Of a stretch of 57,111 nucleotides of DNA, positions 23,662 through 36,100 are shown one piece after another. This DNA comes from Prevotella sp. (GTDB lineage: Bacteria; Bacteroidota; Bacteroidia; Bacteroidales; Bacteroidaceae): contig JAFLSF010000005.1 in NCBI GenBank assembly GCA_022511045.1, positions 1,792 to 58,902 on the forward strand, written 5' to 3'. The notes beneath the pieces were generated by a model. The model searched no databases and was not told the origin of the DNA. It saw only the letters and a program-made list of their open reading frames with translations. Both the position numbers and the translations under genes were made by a program. The number at the start of each line of letters is the position of its first letter. Position 1 is the stretch's first letter.

Positions 23662-26511
23662 GTGAGAAGAAAGACGCTCATATTCTTGCTCCTCTATGTC
23701 ATGATGTTTATGATGGCGGGGGTAAATAATTTGTGCTTTCCCGATGACAGGAAAGAGGTTGACTCTTTGGCTGTTGATACAGTATGGATTGGAGACTCTG
23801 TGATAATTCCAGACAGCCTGTTGAATAGCGATACAATTGTGAAACTTACCCACGATACGATAGGTATGGACTCGCTGCAAAAGGCTGTGTGGGAACGGAA
23901 TAAGGCGGTAGACGACTCGCTGGCTGCCGACTCGGTGAATCGCCAGCGTAAAAATGGCATTGATGCACCTGTGGTTTATTCGGCAGAAGATTCGCTGACG
24001 TATGAGGCGGTATCGGGCATCGCGCACTTGTTTGGCAATTCGCGTGTAGTGTATCAGGATATGGATTTGGAAAGTGATCAGATATACATGACGATGGACT
24101 CGAGTCTGGTGCACGCTACGGGCTCTGTGGACACAACGGGAGTGAAATATGGCACGCCTGTATTCAAGATGGGGTCTGACACGTATGAGAACGACACGAT
24201 AGCCTTCAATTTCAAGACGAAGAAGGGATTGATACATGATGTATACACACAACAAGAAGACGGCTACATGACGGCGGAATTGGCCAAACGTAATGCTATG
24301 GGTGAAATGTATTTGCGACATGGACGATATACCACTTGCGACCTGCCGCATCCCGACTTCTACTTCGCAATGTCACGAGCTAAAGTTCGGCCAGGCAAGG
24401 ACGTGGTGTTCGGACCGACTTATTTAGTGGTGGCCGATGTGCCGTTGCCGTTAGCCATTCCTTACGGATTCTTCCCCTTTACTAAAAGTTACTCTAGCGG
24501 TTTGATTATGCCGACCTATGGTGACGAACAGAGTAGGGGATTCTATTTACGCGACGGTGGTTGGTACTTTGCCATCAGTGATAAGATGGACTTGAAACTG
24601 ACTGGTGAGATTTATACAAAAGGCTCATGGGCTTTGAACGCTGCATCGGCCTATAAGAGACGCTATAAGTTCAGTGGTAATTTCTTAGTGAGTTACCAAA
24701 ACTCTGTTGAGGGCGAGAAAAATATGCCTGATTATGCTAAGACGACCAGTTTCAAAGTGCAGTGGACACATTCGCAGGACTCGAAGGCTAATCCATATAG
24801 TAACCTGTCGGCCAGTGTTAATTTTGCTACTAGTAGTTATGAGCGCAACAACCTGACCTCAATGTACAATCCGCAGGCACTGACACAATCCACACGTACT
24901 AGTTCTGTGTCCTATAGCACGGGATTTTCGAGTCTAGGTATGAACCTTACGTCGTCTTTTAACATCAATCAGAACATGCGTGATTCAACCATTGCGCTGA
25001 CGCTACCCGATTTGACGGTCACCGTTTCACGTTTCTATCCTTTCCGTCGTCAGCACATGGTGGGCAAGGAACGGTGGTACGAGAAAATATCACTTAGTTA
25101 TACAGGTATCTTGAAGAACTCCATATCAACGAAGGAGGACAAGTTGATGCACTCTAGTCTGAGTAAAGATTGGCAAAATGGAATGCAGCACACAATACCC
25201 ATCAGTGCGAACTTTACCCTATTTAACTATCTAAGCCTGAATCCCTCGTTCACTATTACTGATCGTATGTACAGCCAGAAACGGATGCGCTTGTGGGATG
25301 TGGCCAATCAACAGGAGGTGGTGGACACGTTGCAGGGCTTCTATAATGTCTATGATTGGTCTATGAGTATGGAAGCGTCAACAACACTCTATGGTTTCTA
25401 TGTGCCAAGCAAGAAGTTGTTTGGCGAAAAGATACAAGCCGTGCGCCATGTATTCAAACCATCGGTCACATTCCGCTACTCGCCTGATTTCACCGATCAT
25501 AGTTATGGTTATTATGACTCTTATCAGAAAACCGATGCTAACGGCAATGTAACGCTGGTGGAGTATTCGCCCTATAGTGGTCAACTTTATGGAATTCCTG
25601 GAGGCAAGACAGGGGCTGTGTCGATGGACATCTCTAATAATATTGAGATGAAAATAAAGAGTGACGCCGATACGACAGGATTCAAGAAAATCAGCATCAT
25701 TGACGAATTAGGCGCTAACATGAGTTATAACTTTGCCGCAAAGGAAAGGCCCTGGAGCGACCTCTCGACCCGCTTACGCCTGAAACTGACAAAGAGTTAT
25801 ACCTTTAATATGAATGCAGTTTTTGCCACCTATGCCTATGAAGTAGATGAGCCTGATGGAAGACCTTATGTGGGTAACCGTACGGAGTATAGTAAGGGAC
25901 GTTTTGGCCGTTTCCAAGGTGCGTCGCAGAACTTGTCGTATACGTTGGATAATAAAAAGATGGCCAACTTCTTTAAGTGGCTACGTGGCGAGAGAGTGGA
26001 TAAGGATAATGATGAAACCAGAGAGGAATTTGATACAGGTGGGGATACTAACTTGGACACAGAAATGGAGGCAGGTAAGCATGGTGCCCGTAGAGAATCG
26101 TTGGGAATGGCTGATACAGATGAGGATGGCTATATGGTGTTTACTATTCCTTGGTCGCTGAGTATTGGTTATGGTATTACTATCCGAGAAAATACGGGTG
26201 GTTCATTTAACTATGAAACGATGCGCTATCCTTACAAGGTGACGCAGAACTTGAATTTTAGTGGCAACATCCGTATCTCAGACGGCTGGAACATCTCTTT
26301 CTCCTCTGGCTATGACTTTGAGGCTAAAAAGTTGTCTATGACTACGGCCTCTTTATCACGCGACCTTCATTGCTTCAATATGTCGTGTTCAGTAGTGTTG
26401 ACACCTTACACCAGTTATAACTTCTCGTTCCGTTGTAATGCCGCTACGCTAACTGATGCTTTGAAATACGATAAGCGCAGCAGCTATTCTAATACTGTGA
26501 AATGGTATTAA
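23662..26511 (+). CDS. lptD: LPS-assembly outer-membrane protein LptD (OstA-like)
   Basis: A 949-residue protein when started at GTG 23662. This start follows a consensus promoter and gives a clean signal sequence (MRRKTLIFLLLYVMMFMMAG). The frame runs 39 codons further upstream across that promoter, which is probably not translated. An OstA/LptA-like beta-jellyroll lies near residues 90-250 (AHLFGNSRVVYQDMDLESDQ, then GSVDTTGVKYGTPVFK and the DFYFAMSRAKVRPGKDVVFG turn). About 600 residues of aromatic-rich amphipathic strands follow, ending KWY, as in an outer-membrane barrel. It should insert LPS in the outer leaflet with LptE. A second, calcium-binding-looking loop near residue 840 is acidic (DTDEDG). 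Confidence 0.87.
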   Translation: MRRKTLIFLLLYVMMFMMAGVNNLCFPDDRKEVDSLAVDTVWIGDSVIIPDSLLNSDTIVKLTHDTIGMDSLQKAVWERNKAVDDSLAADSVNRQRKNGIDAPVVYSAEDSLTYEAVSGIAHLFGNSRVVYQDMDLESDQIYMTMDSSLVHATGSVDTTGVKYGTPVFKMGSDTYENDTIAFNFKTKKGLIHDVYTQQEDGYMTAELAKRNAMGEMYLRHGRYTTCDLPHPDFYFAMSRAKVRPGKDVVFGPTYLVVADVPLPLAIPYGFFPFTKSYSSGLIMPTYGDEQSRGFYLRDGGWYFAISDKMDLKLTGEIYTKGSWALNAASAYKRRYKFSGNFLVSYQNSVEGEKNMPDYAKTTSFKVQWTHSQDSKANPYSNLSASVNFATSSYERNNLTSMYNPQALTQSTRTSSVSYSTGFSSLGMNLTSSFNINQNMRDSTIALTLPDLTVTVSRFYPFRRQHMVGKERWYEKISLSYTGILKNSISTKEDKLMHSSLSKDWQNGMQHTIPISANFTLFNYLSLNPSFTITDRMYSQKRMRLWDVANQQEVVDTLQGFYNVYDWSMSMEASTTLYGFYVPSKKLFGEKIQAVRHVFKPSVTFRYSPDFTDHSYGYYDSYQKTDANGNVTLVEYSPYSGQLYGIPGGKTGAVSMDISNNIEMKIKSDADTTGFKKISIIDELGANMSYNFAAKERPWSDLSTRLRLKLTKSYTFNMNAVFATYAYEVDEPDGRPYVGNRTEYSKGRFGRFQGASQNLSYTLDNKKMANFFKWLRGERVDKDNDETREEFDTGGDTNLDTEMEAGKHGARRESLGMADTDEDGYMVFTIPWSLSIGYGITIRENTGGSFNYETMRYPYKVTQNLNFSGNIRISDGWNISFSSGYDFEAKKLSMTTASLSRDLHCFNMSCSVVLTPYTSYNFSFRCNAATLTDALKYDKRSSYSNTVKWY

Positions 26512-26547
26512 AAGACAGCTTGCTAGTATAGGTTAATGCCAGCCGCA

Positions 26548-28806
26548 CTAATTGTCTAGTAAAGCTTGCAGCGACTCCTCTTCGCCAACTACCCAGATGA
26601 TGTCGCCCTCGTGGAAATGACGGTTAGCAGGAAATGGCGATAGGTTCTCTTTTCCTTCCTCCAGACCTACTACCATGCAATTGTATGTGTTTCGTATACC
26701 GCTCTCTTGTAACGTTTTCCCTATAAATGGGCTGTCGGCTCCGATAATGAGTTGGCGTAATTTCATCTCACGCTTTTCCACCTCTAAGTCTTCGGGAAAA
26801 CACTCGCTCTCTATGGCTTGTTTGAAATGGCTTAACTGGTCGTCGCTACCAATTACTTGAAGACGGTCTCCAGGGAAAATAATTGAGTCGCCGTCAGGAA
26901 TGTTCAAACGCAACCCGCCGCGCAAGATACTACTAACATGTATGCCATATTTATTGCCCAGATGTAAATGCTTTAGCGTACTGCCCATCCATAGTGAGTT
27001 GTTAGGAACGTCGAAATCGGCAATATGGATGTCGCGGTCTAACAATTTTCCTTCATATAGCGGTCGTTTTTTGCCGTGAACTTGTGCCTCAATGTCTCGG
27101 GAGCGCAGATTGTTGATGAATAGTCGCTCTAATAGGATGCTACGTTGTTTGACACTGCGTGAGCATATCAGTATGATGACTACAATGATACCAATGGTAA
27201 TCATAATGGCATTAGTGAAGCGGCTCAAATAATTGCAAATGGAGAAAATGAAGCTGACGGCGATGACGGCTCGCACTAATACGGTGAACAGTAAAGGCAA
27301 ACGGTTACGATTGCTGTCTTTCCATAGGATTTCCCATTCTTCCGAGCGGTTCTTCTTCATTATCATAGCTCGCAGGAAAGGGGAGATAAGCAACACCGTC
27401 AGCACTCCTGTGATAGCATTAGCGTACCAATGCAACTCCCATCCTGGTAACAGTTGACGCATGAAAGGTAGCACAAAAGTAAACATAAGAGCAATGACCG
27501 CTGAAGAAAGAATACTATAAATGATGGTGTTAACTATCATTTGTGAGAGCAACTGCTGCCACAGGTTGTCTTTTTGAGAATTGGGTTGGCTCATAGCCAA
27601 TTGGTTGAGTGATGTAATGAGCCGCGAGGGCAATCGATGCTCCAGGGCACTATAGGCAGGAGTCGCTAGACGTATCATATAAGGTGTGAGGAAAGTAGTA
27701 ATGACAGATACGGCCACTACAACAGGATAGAGAAAGTCGCTGATGACACCAAGCGATAATCCCAATGAAGCAATGATAAACGAGAATTCACCAATCTGAG
27801 CCATAGAAAAGCCACAACGCATAGCTGATTTCAAACTTTCGCCTCCCAGCATGAAAGCAAAAGAACCAAATACAGCCTGCCCCACCAATATGGTCAGCAC
27901 CAAAGCGGCAATAGCTGGTGCATAGTTTACAAGAATCTGTGGGTCTACTAACATACCTACTGATACGAAAAAGATAGCTCCAAAAAGATTCTTTACAGGC
28001 TCGACCAGTTTCTCTATCTTCTCAGCTTCTATTGTTTCGGCCAAAATACTACCCATGATAAATGCACCAAAGGCTGACGAGAAACCTACCTTTGTAGAGA
28101 ATACAGCCATAGCGCAGCACATACCCAAGGCTACAATGAGCAATACCTCGTCGTTTATTAGCCTGCGTACAGAGCGTAGAAATAGAGGAATAGCAAAGAT
28201 ACCTACTACCAGCCAAAGTACTAAAAAGAATCCTATTCGTAAAATCGAACCTAACATCTGGCCTCCATCTGGACTGTTACCGCTGGCTATGGCACTAAGC
28301 ATCACCATCATTACGATAGCTAAGATGTCTTCTAATATCAACACAGACATCACCAGTCCGGCAAATTGTTGTTGGCGTAACCCCAGGTCGTCAAATGCCT
28401 TATAAATAATTGTAGTTGACGACATAGCTAACATCCCACCTAAAAATATGCAGTCCATTCTTGACCAGTCAAAGGCGTGTCCTATGAGGACGCCTAACAT
28501 TGACATGCTGAAAATGATAGTCATAGTGGAGATAATCGGTGATGCACCCATCTTTATAATCTTCTTGAACGAGAAGTCCAGTCCTAAAGAGAATAAAAGG
28601 AACATTACGCCGATATTAGCCCATAGATGAATGTTCTCCATATCGTCTACTGATGCTGTGTAGGGCATGTGGGGAGACACCATAAATCCCGCTACGATAT
28701 AGCCTAACACTAATGGTTGTTTTAATTTTTTGAAGATTAGGGTTACAATGCCTGCTGATATTAATATCAGTGCCAAATCATTGATGAGTGCTGGAATGTC
28801 AGCCAT
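26548..28806 (-). CDS. CPA2-type cation/proton antiporter with TrkA-C domains
   Basis: A 752-residue inner-membrane protein. Residues 1-390 are a KefB/NhaA-fold antiporter: LALILISAGIVTLIFKKLK, then LVLGYIVAGFMVSPH, SLGLDFSFKKI and SSAFGAFIMGSILAET. More helices follow to about 560. The C-terminus has two TrkA-C-like regulatory domains (about 600-660 and 685-752, ending IIWVVGEEESLQALLDN). It exchanges Na+ or K+ for protons. The gene starts 20 bases after the MATE stop and is the last of the seven-gene minus-strand run containing the NRPS, but such antiporters are common, so its role there is uncertain. Confidence 0.85.
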   Translation of the reverse strand: MADIPALINDLALILISAGIVTLIFKKLKQPLVLGYIVAGFMVSPHMPYTASVDDMENIHLWANIGVMFLLFSLGLDFSFKKIIKMGASPIISTMTIIFSMSMLGVLIGHAFDWSRMDCIFLGGMLAMSSTTIIYKAFDDLGLRQQQFAGLVMSVLILEDILAIVMMVMLSAIASGNSPDGGQMLGSILRIGFFLVLWLVVGIFAIPLFLRSVRRLINDEVLLIVALGMCCAMAVFSTKVGFSSAFGAFIMGSILAETIEAEKIEKLVEPVKNLFGAIFFVSVGMLVDPQILVNYAPAIAALVLTILVGQAVFGSFAFMLGGESLKSAMRCGFSMAQIGEFSFIIASLGLSLGVISDFLYPVVVAVSVITTFLTPYMIRLATPAYSALEHRLPSRLITSLNQLAMSQPNSQKDNLWQQLLSQMIVNTIIYSILSSAVIALMFTFVLPFMRQLLPGWELHWYANAITGVLTVLLISPFLRAMIMKKNRSEEWEILWKDSNRNRLPLLFTVLVRAVIAVSFIFSICNYLSRFTNAIMITIGIIVVIILICSRSVKQRSILLERLFINNLRSRDIEAQVHGKKRPLYEGKLLDRDIHIADFDVPNNSLWMGSTLKHLHLGNKYGIHVSSILRGGLRLNIPDGDSIIFPGDRLQVIGSDDQLSHFKQAIESECFPEDLEVEKREMKLRQLIIGADSPFIGKTLQESGIRNTYNCMVVGLEEGKENLSPFPANRHFHEGDIIWVVGEEESLQALLDN

Positions 28807-28826
28807 AATTACGATAATTTAAAGTA

Positions 28827-30164
28827 TTATAATGGGGACTTAGTCATAAGTGAGAATTTGGATCTCGTTATCTTGTGCAACATCGCGATTAACATTATCT
28901 CTACAAGGTAGGCGACAAGGTAACTGAACCAAAGCATCTCGGGTGCCACTTGTGCCATTATCCATAATATGGGGATAACAGCTAACGAGAGAGTAAAGGA
29001 AATAAAGAGTGCCATGTGATGTTGGGAATAGAGCTTGTAGACAATCATGAGAACGTAGATGTAACTGAACGGTATAAAACTGATGGTAAAGATACGCAGC
29101 GCCTTGTCAGTCTCTGTAATCATTTCGGGTGTGGTGGCACCAAAGAGAATTGCAACAAATTGCGGGTCTATCCATACGAAAATGCAGGTTACTATCATAG
29201 CTATCGTAATAAAACAGAACCCTTTGCGTATCACCAAATGTAGATTGTCAGCATCACCCTTACCTACTTGAATGGTTCCCAGAGATTGTAGTGTCTGACA
29301 AGTGCCTGATATAAAAAGGTTGTAAACCTGCAGTAAATTCATGCAAACTGCAAAAGCAAAGATACCTGTACGTCCCATTGTAGAAAGCACAGTCGTATTT
29401 GCAAACAACAATAAAAGCGTTAGACAGATAGAGGCTATAGCTAAAGGGGCCCCTTGAGAAACAATTTTTGTGATGATCGGTAAGATATGGAAATTACTTT
29501 CTCGCCAAACAAATTTTAGTCGACGGTGTTCGGGTTTCAACCAGTGGAGTGATAGGATGGAAATGCCTATAAGATGGCCCACAACGGTGGCTATAGAAGA
29601 ACCAGCAATACCCCAGTCGAAATACTTAATGAATACAATGTCAAGTAGTAGATTTACAGTATTATCAATGATGACCGCTATAGATACTAATTTCGGTTGG
29701 CCGTTGACTCCCACCATCGTGGAAAGTCCCCACATGAGAATAAAAGCGGGATTACCTAAGAGTAGTACTTGCAGATAGTCACGAGCAAGTGGTAGTATCT
29801 GTTGATTGTTACATAGGAGGTGGGTAGTTTCGTCAGGCAATAGTATGCCTCCCATAACGGCTAGTACTACACCAATACTTGTACTAAAGGTTAATGCAGA
29901 AGTAAAAAGGCCACGTGCACGAACAAAGTCGCCTTGTCCAATAGCATAGCCCACCAGCATGCCAGCACCAGCATTGATGAGGAGGTGGAGGGTGAAGATA
30001 AGCTGGTTAACGGGCTTCGATAGGTTGATAGCGCTGACACCATCCTCACTGGTGAGATTGCCAACAATGATACCATCCACTACATTACCCAGACACCCAG
30101 ATAGTGCCACAAGGATATAGGCCCAAAGGTAATTATAGAATTGTTTGCTAATATCGTTATTCAT
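28827..30164 (-). CDS. MATE-family exporter next to the NRPS
   Basis: A 445-residue protein with 12 membrane helices in two similar halves, typical of multidrug and toxin extrusion transporters: NVVDGIIVGNLTSEDGVSAIN in half one and QSLGTIQVGKGDADNL in half two. It should export small molecules in exchange for H+ or Na+. Its ATG is only 3 bases after the NRPS stop codon, so the two are almost certainly cotranslated from one mRNA. I infer that it exports the NRPS product or protects the producer. Confidence 0.9.
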   Translation of the reverse strand: MNNDISKQFYNYLWAYILVALSGCLGNVVDGIIVGNLTSEDGVSAINLSKPVNQLIFTLHLLINAGAGMLVGYAIGQGDFVRARGLFTSALTFSTSIGVVLAVMGGILLPDETTHLLCNNQQILPLARDYLQVLLLGNPAFILMWGLSTMVGVNGQPKLVSIAVIIDNTVNLLLDIVFIKYFDWGIAGSSIATVVGHLIGISILSLHWLKPEHRRLKFVWRESNFHILPIITKIVSQGAPLAIASICLTLLLLFANTTVLSTMGRTGIFAFAVCMNLLQVYNLFISGTCQTLQSLGTIQVGKGDADNLHLVIRKGFCFITIAMIVTCIFVWIDPQFVAILFGATTPEMITETDKALRIFTISFIPFSYIYVLMIVYKLYSQHHMALFISFTLSLAVIPILWIMAQVAPEMLWFSYLVAYLVEIMLIAMLHKITRSKFSLMTKSPL

Positions 30165-30167
30165 AAA

Positions 30168-33100
30168 TTATTCAAAAAATCCGAAACCACCGATGGTAGT
30201 CAACATTCGTTCTACATAGTCCCATGATGTGAGTGAGAAAGAGAAATCAAGACGATATAGTACTTGTATGGTGTAGTCGTTGCTTCGACTGACATCTGCA
30301 GTTTTTTGCCCGTGTGCCATATCTTGATAAGCCAATAGGGAGGCCATTTGACGTGCTTTCTGGGGGTCGCTTTTTGCACGATCCATAATTTCTGCAAACT
30401 CTTCCAACTCAACAAAGCGGATGCCGTCGCCCACTTTACTCAATTCTGTAAGCACATCGCCCAAGAATTGTCCATGAATATTATACGGATGAAATACGGT
30501 ACATTCTTGGGGAGTCGTAGCCAATAGGACAATAGCTTGTGCAACTTCATTGATGGGCGAGAACTCTACTTGTTTATTGCGCATAGTGTAAGGACAGCAA
30601 CCCAGCATATTGTAAACCTTGATGCGCCCCATGAATGAGTTGGTGGAGAAGTTTGCTTGGAACTCGCCGTCGGTGGAACGAGCAGCAAGATTACCGACAC
30701 GCATAATCTTTGCGCGTAGTCCGTGTAGTGCAACAGCGTCGAGAATGAGTCGTTCTGCCATGAACTTGGAATATATATATTTGTTACCCAAATACTGTCC
30801 CATATAGAGTCGTTGCTCGGTAAAGATGTCATCATGGATAGTTCCTGCCCATATACCTCGTGTGCTAGCTGTAGAGACGTGTACTAGCTGTGCGCCTGTC
30901 TTCATGCAGAAATCAACACAACGTTTGGCACCGCCTATGTTTACATCTTCTATTTCTGTACCTTCGGCGAAATGCTTCACAATAGCAGCGCAGTTAAAAA
31001 TAGTATCTATGGGGAATTGTGTATTTGTAGCCAAGAGCTGAGTAAGGTCGTCTGTAACATTACCCAATACTACATGAATACGTTGACCAAAGAGTTCCTT
31101 GAAAGCATTGGAAAAATAGTAATAGAGTAAGGTGTGAAGGCGACTTTCTGCAGCTTCTTGACTTTTTCCTCGAATCAGACAATAAATGTGTGGAACATCA
31201 GAGTCAATAAGTTCACGCAAAATATGAATGCCTAAATAACCTGTAGCTCCTGTCAGCAAAACGTTTCCTATGATTTGGCGCTTTCCTTTTCGGAAATTGT
31301 CAAGGGTATTACGCTGTAGCAGATTATTGATGGCCGTATAGTCGAAATTATCAACATCGGCCAGTCCATTATCAGAGGTCTCACCTGTAATAAGTTGTGC
31401 AAGTAAGCGTGGTGTTGGATTAGTAAACACATCACCATAGGCTACGTGGAGTCCTGCTTTATCTGCTTCAATGATGACACGAGTAACAACGAGTGAAGTA
31501 CCACCTAATTCAAAGAAATTGTCTGTAGCGCCTACTTTGTCTATTTGTAGGATATTGGAGAAGATGTTGCAAAAAGTTTGCTCTGTGGAGTTCTTCGGAG
31601 CAGTATAAACACTGCTGATGACTAATTGGGGTTCTGGTAAGGCTTTGACATCTGTCTTGCCGTTAGGTGTCATGGGCATCTCTTTTAGCTGAAGATAGGC
31701 GGTAGGTACCATATATTGTGTCAGGCTCTTGGATATTTCAGCTTTCAGGGCATCTGGAATGATTTCACGATCGGCAGTGTAATAGGCACATAGATGTTCT
31801 TTGTCGTTTAACTTACTTATAAGGATAACTACTTTTGTGATACCTTCTACTTTCAGTATGACGTTCTCTATCTCTCCTAGCTCTATACGCAAACCACGTA
31901 GTTTTATTTGATGGTCAGTACGTCCAAGGATGACCACGTCGCCATTAGGAAGCCATTTGGCATAGTCACCAGACTTGTAAATCCGCTTTCCATGATAATT
32001 GATGAAACGTTCACGGGTCATATCGTCCATATTGTTGTAGCCTTTAGCTACACCACGTCCTCCGATATAAAGTTCACCTACCACACCTACAGGAAGTTCG
32101 TTGCCATCGCTGTCAACAATGAATTCGCATACATTCAACTGAGGTTTGCCAACAGTGACAACATCAGCATGAGTCAATTCCTTGTTATTGGAGGCAACAG
32201 TAATTTCTGTCGGACCATAGCAATTGAAGATACGGGCTTTCGTAATGCTACGCATCTGAGTGAGTAAAGTATCTGAGAATTTTTCACCTCCTGCACGACA
32301 TATCTTGATATTACCGATGGCTTGGCAGAAATCTTCGCAAGTGAGCCATGTCTGCCAGCGTGAGGGAGTGCCAGAAACCATATCGATATGCTGCTTATTG
32401 ATAAGTTGTGACAGATCAAGCGGATTATTTGCCTGTTCTTCTGTTGCGATAACCAGTGTTTTCCCATTAAACATAGCCGTCCCTATATCTTGCAATGCTG
32501 CATCGAAAGAGATAGTGGTTACGCTGAGTATGCGTTCAGCATCTGTTAAGACAGCGTTAGCAAATACATTAGCAGGATGTCCATACAAATAATTACAGAT
32601 ACTTTCGTGACGTAACATTACACCTTTAGGACGTCCTGTTGAGCCACTTGTATATATAAGGTAGGCTAAATCGTTTGGAGTGATATTGGCTGTAACAGGA
32701 GTACAGCAAACGGAATCAGCGAGTAACATCTCTACATCAATGGCCTTATCGGCAGGTACATGATGCATATGGTCATGGGTGGTGATAATATAGCGAGCTT
32801 TGCTATCTTCAAGAATGAGCTTAATACGGTCAGCAGGATATTCTGGGTCACAAGGGATATAGGCTGCTCCTGTCTTTAGAATTCCAAAAAGTGAAAGAAT
32901 AAGGCGGCTAGTACGTGGTAATAACAGAGCCACACGGTCGTGTTCCTTGACGCCACGTTCACGTAGATTGTTGGCAATTCGATTTGTAGCCTCATCCATC
33001 TGTTGATAGGTCAATTTGGCATCGCATGCCACTAATGCCTTGTGATTAGGCCGTTCTTTTGCGAAATAGCTGATACACTCGTGGAACAATTGGAACGGAG

Positions 33101-36100
33101 CATTGCCAATTGCTGTTTGTCGCAGGTGAGTAAGTTCTGATTCTTGTGATGGGCTGACAATAGATATCAGACGAATTTTAGCCTCAGGTGATGCAATCAT
33201 GTTGGCAACCACAGCAACAATGCTTTCAGCTAATGCATTGCCCAAATGCTCGGAATACAAGGAGTCGTCATATTGTACGACTACTCCTCTTGACTCTATC
33301 TTAATGTTTATTTTGAATTTCGGAACCTTCAACTCAAGTAGCTCTTGTTGGATGGTTTCCCCATTTACTTGATAGTTAGACAATACTCCTACCTGATAGG
33401 CATAGGCTATGGAGGGAATGAAGCCATAGTCAGCAGCAATACGTGCAAAAGGGTAATCCTCGTGACACAGAGTTTCGTCAAAGGTATTACAGGTCTGCTT
33501 TAGATATTCGCTAACGGTGACATCATCAATATTCAGACTGAGAGCTAGAGTGTTAACGAACATACCTACCGTGTCTGCAATTTTTAAATTGGAACGTCCA
33601 TTACTGATGGTACAGAGATAGACCTCACGATTGTTGGTATAACGTGACACCACATAGGCTGTAGCTGCTAAGAACAAGTGAGCAGGAGTTATATTTTGTT
33701 GGCGACAGAAGTTCGTCACTTGGTCAAAATCTGGTTTACAAACAGCCTCGCCGATATAACCTTGCTCATTAGGCTTGGACAAGTCTGCTGGGATCTCACT
33801 AGCTCCCTCACAAGTCTGTAACTTTTCAGTGAAAAACTGCTGGGAGGAACGGAAAGTGTCGGAATTTTCTGCTCTTTTTTGGTCATTGACGAAATCGAGA
33901 TAGGTATAGTTTTCCTTGTCAATATTTTTACCCTCCAACACAGAGCAGATTTGCCGTATAAAAAGATCTGCAGATCCTCCGTCAAATATTAAATGGTGAA
34001 TATCGAATAGAAGATAAACTGCAGTTGGTGTTTTAACAACTTCAAAACGACAGAGTGGGGAATGTTGTAAATTGAAAGGCTGTACAAAATTGTTTTTGTA
34101 TTTGGCTAAATCTTCTTCACTAATCTCTGTGATAGACACTCTTATAGGCTGACAATCCTTAGTTGTTTGTACTATGGTGTCATCTTGGGCCAAGAAATGG
34201 ACACCTAGCTCAGGATGGCATGCAACTACTTGTTTAACCGCATCTGCCAGACCATTAGCTATCGTTCCTTGTGGGAAAGTTAGCAAGTATGGAATGTTGT
34301 AAATAGTAGAAGTTGGGTTTTTGAGACAGTCAAAATAGACACCAGCTTGGGCATAAGATAAAGGTACAGTATCTAGCGTAGATGAAACAGACTGACTGGA
34401 GAATGAAGGATTTGTTCCTACTTTGGGCGTAGATGATATTTCTAATATGTGTGTCAGCACTTCGTTCTCAATGCTTTGTAGAGTTCCGCTCTTAACCAAT
34501 GTCTTAGAATCAATGGTAATGCCGTAGTGCTTGTTAATTTGGATAGCTAATTTGATAGCTGATATGGATGTTAGACCTGCATAGCCTAAAGGGGTTGTGA
34601 CTCCAAAGTCTTGATGATTGATAATGTCAGCTATGATGTTATGAAGTTCCTGCTCTAATACATTCATGGACTGGTTGGGTTGTAGTATTTCCTGTATTAC
34701 AGGCTTGACAGGCTTTGGCAGGGCATGTTTGTTAACTTTCTGGTTTTGATTCAAAGGAATGGCATCAATCTGTAAAGTTACAGCAGGCACCATATAGGGA
34801 GGCTTTTGATCAAGAATGAAGTTGTTGAGAGCTTCTATATCTATTTGCTGGTCGCTAACAATGTAAGCAGCAATGAATTTACCTCCTCCTTCCTCATCAA
34901 ATGCTTGAACAGTTGCATCCTTGATGCCAGAAAACTCGCGAATGATACTTTCTACTTCTTTTAGTTCAATGCGGAAACCACGAATTTTTACTTGTCTATC
35001 GCGGCGACCTACGAACTGAATATCGCCAGAAGGCAGGTATCGCACAATGTCACCAGTTCGATAGATGCGGCTGTATTTTTCTTCTTGAGTAAAAGGATTG
35101 GAAATGTATACTTCTGCTGTTTCCTTAGGACGGTTTAAATAGCCACGACTAACTTGTGGGCCAGCAACCCACAACTCTCCAGCAGCACCTATGGGGAGTC
35201 GGTGCCCGTACTGATCGACGATATAGAGTCGCAGGTTATCAAGGGGTTTCCCTATGGGAATCTCTTGCATTCGGTGGTCAACCTGATAAGTTGTGGTAAA
35301 AATGGTACACTCTGTTGGACCATATACATTATATAGATGATAGTTAATGGGAGGAGTGAGAGAAGCCAGTTTCTCACCTCCAGTAGATAGATATTTAAGC
35401 GAATGATTCTCAATGCTGGTAGCAAACTGATAACCCACTTGAGTAGTCATAAATGAGTGGGAAATGCGATTCTTTTCAAAATAGTCATTCAAAGCTATGA
35501 GGTCTAAACGTAATTCCTCAGGTATGATATGGACAGTAGCACCGCAGGTGAGAGCAGGATATAAGTCTGCCATGCAGGCATCAAAACCATAGCTTGCATA
35601 GGCTGCAACATTGTGCTCAGGTTTTAGATTATAGGCATATTGGTACCAATGACAAAAAGCTACTAAGTTTGCATGTGTCAATAGACAGCCTTTAGGGATT
35701 CCTGTGGAACCTGAGGTGTAGAGGAGTATAAATAAATTGTCTGGTTGTGGGGATGTAATCTGCACTCCAGGTATAGAACATGTGGGTAGTTCTTTGGTTA
35801 GGAGTATATCACCTTTATATTCTTTAACTAAATGACATAGAGTCTCATCGGCAATTAGTAGTTTGGCATTAGCATCTTGCATCATGAGATTCAAACGTTC
35901 TTTGGGATAAGATGGGTCGAGTGGCTGGTAAGCACAGCCTGCTTTCAATATGCCTAACGAAACGATAGCCATCCATTCGCAACGAGGGATAAGGACAGAA
36001 ACAACATCCTCTATTCCTAATCCTGTACTTACAATATGGTTAGCAATACAATCGCTGATTTTATCTACTTCTGCATAAGTGTACTGATGGTCTTGATAGA

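Noticed and set aside
24010..24351. Long minus-strand frame (to 234 codons) opposite lptD, and similar antisense frames opposite the GH57, DUF2723 and NRPS genes
   Set aside because: These are shadows of strongly coding opposite strands; they lack promoters and family motifs.
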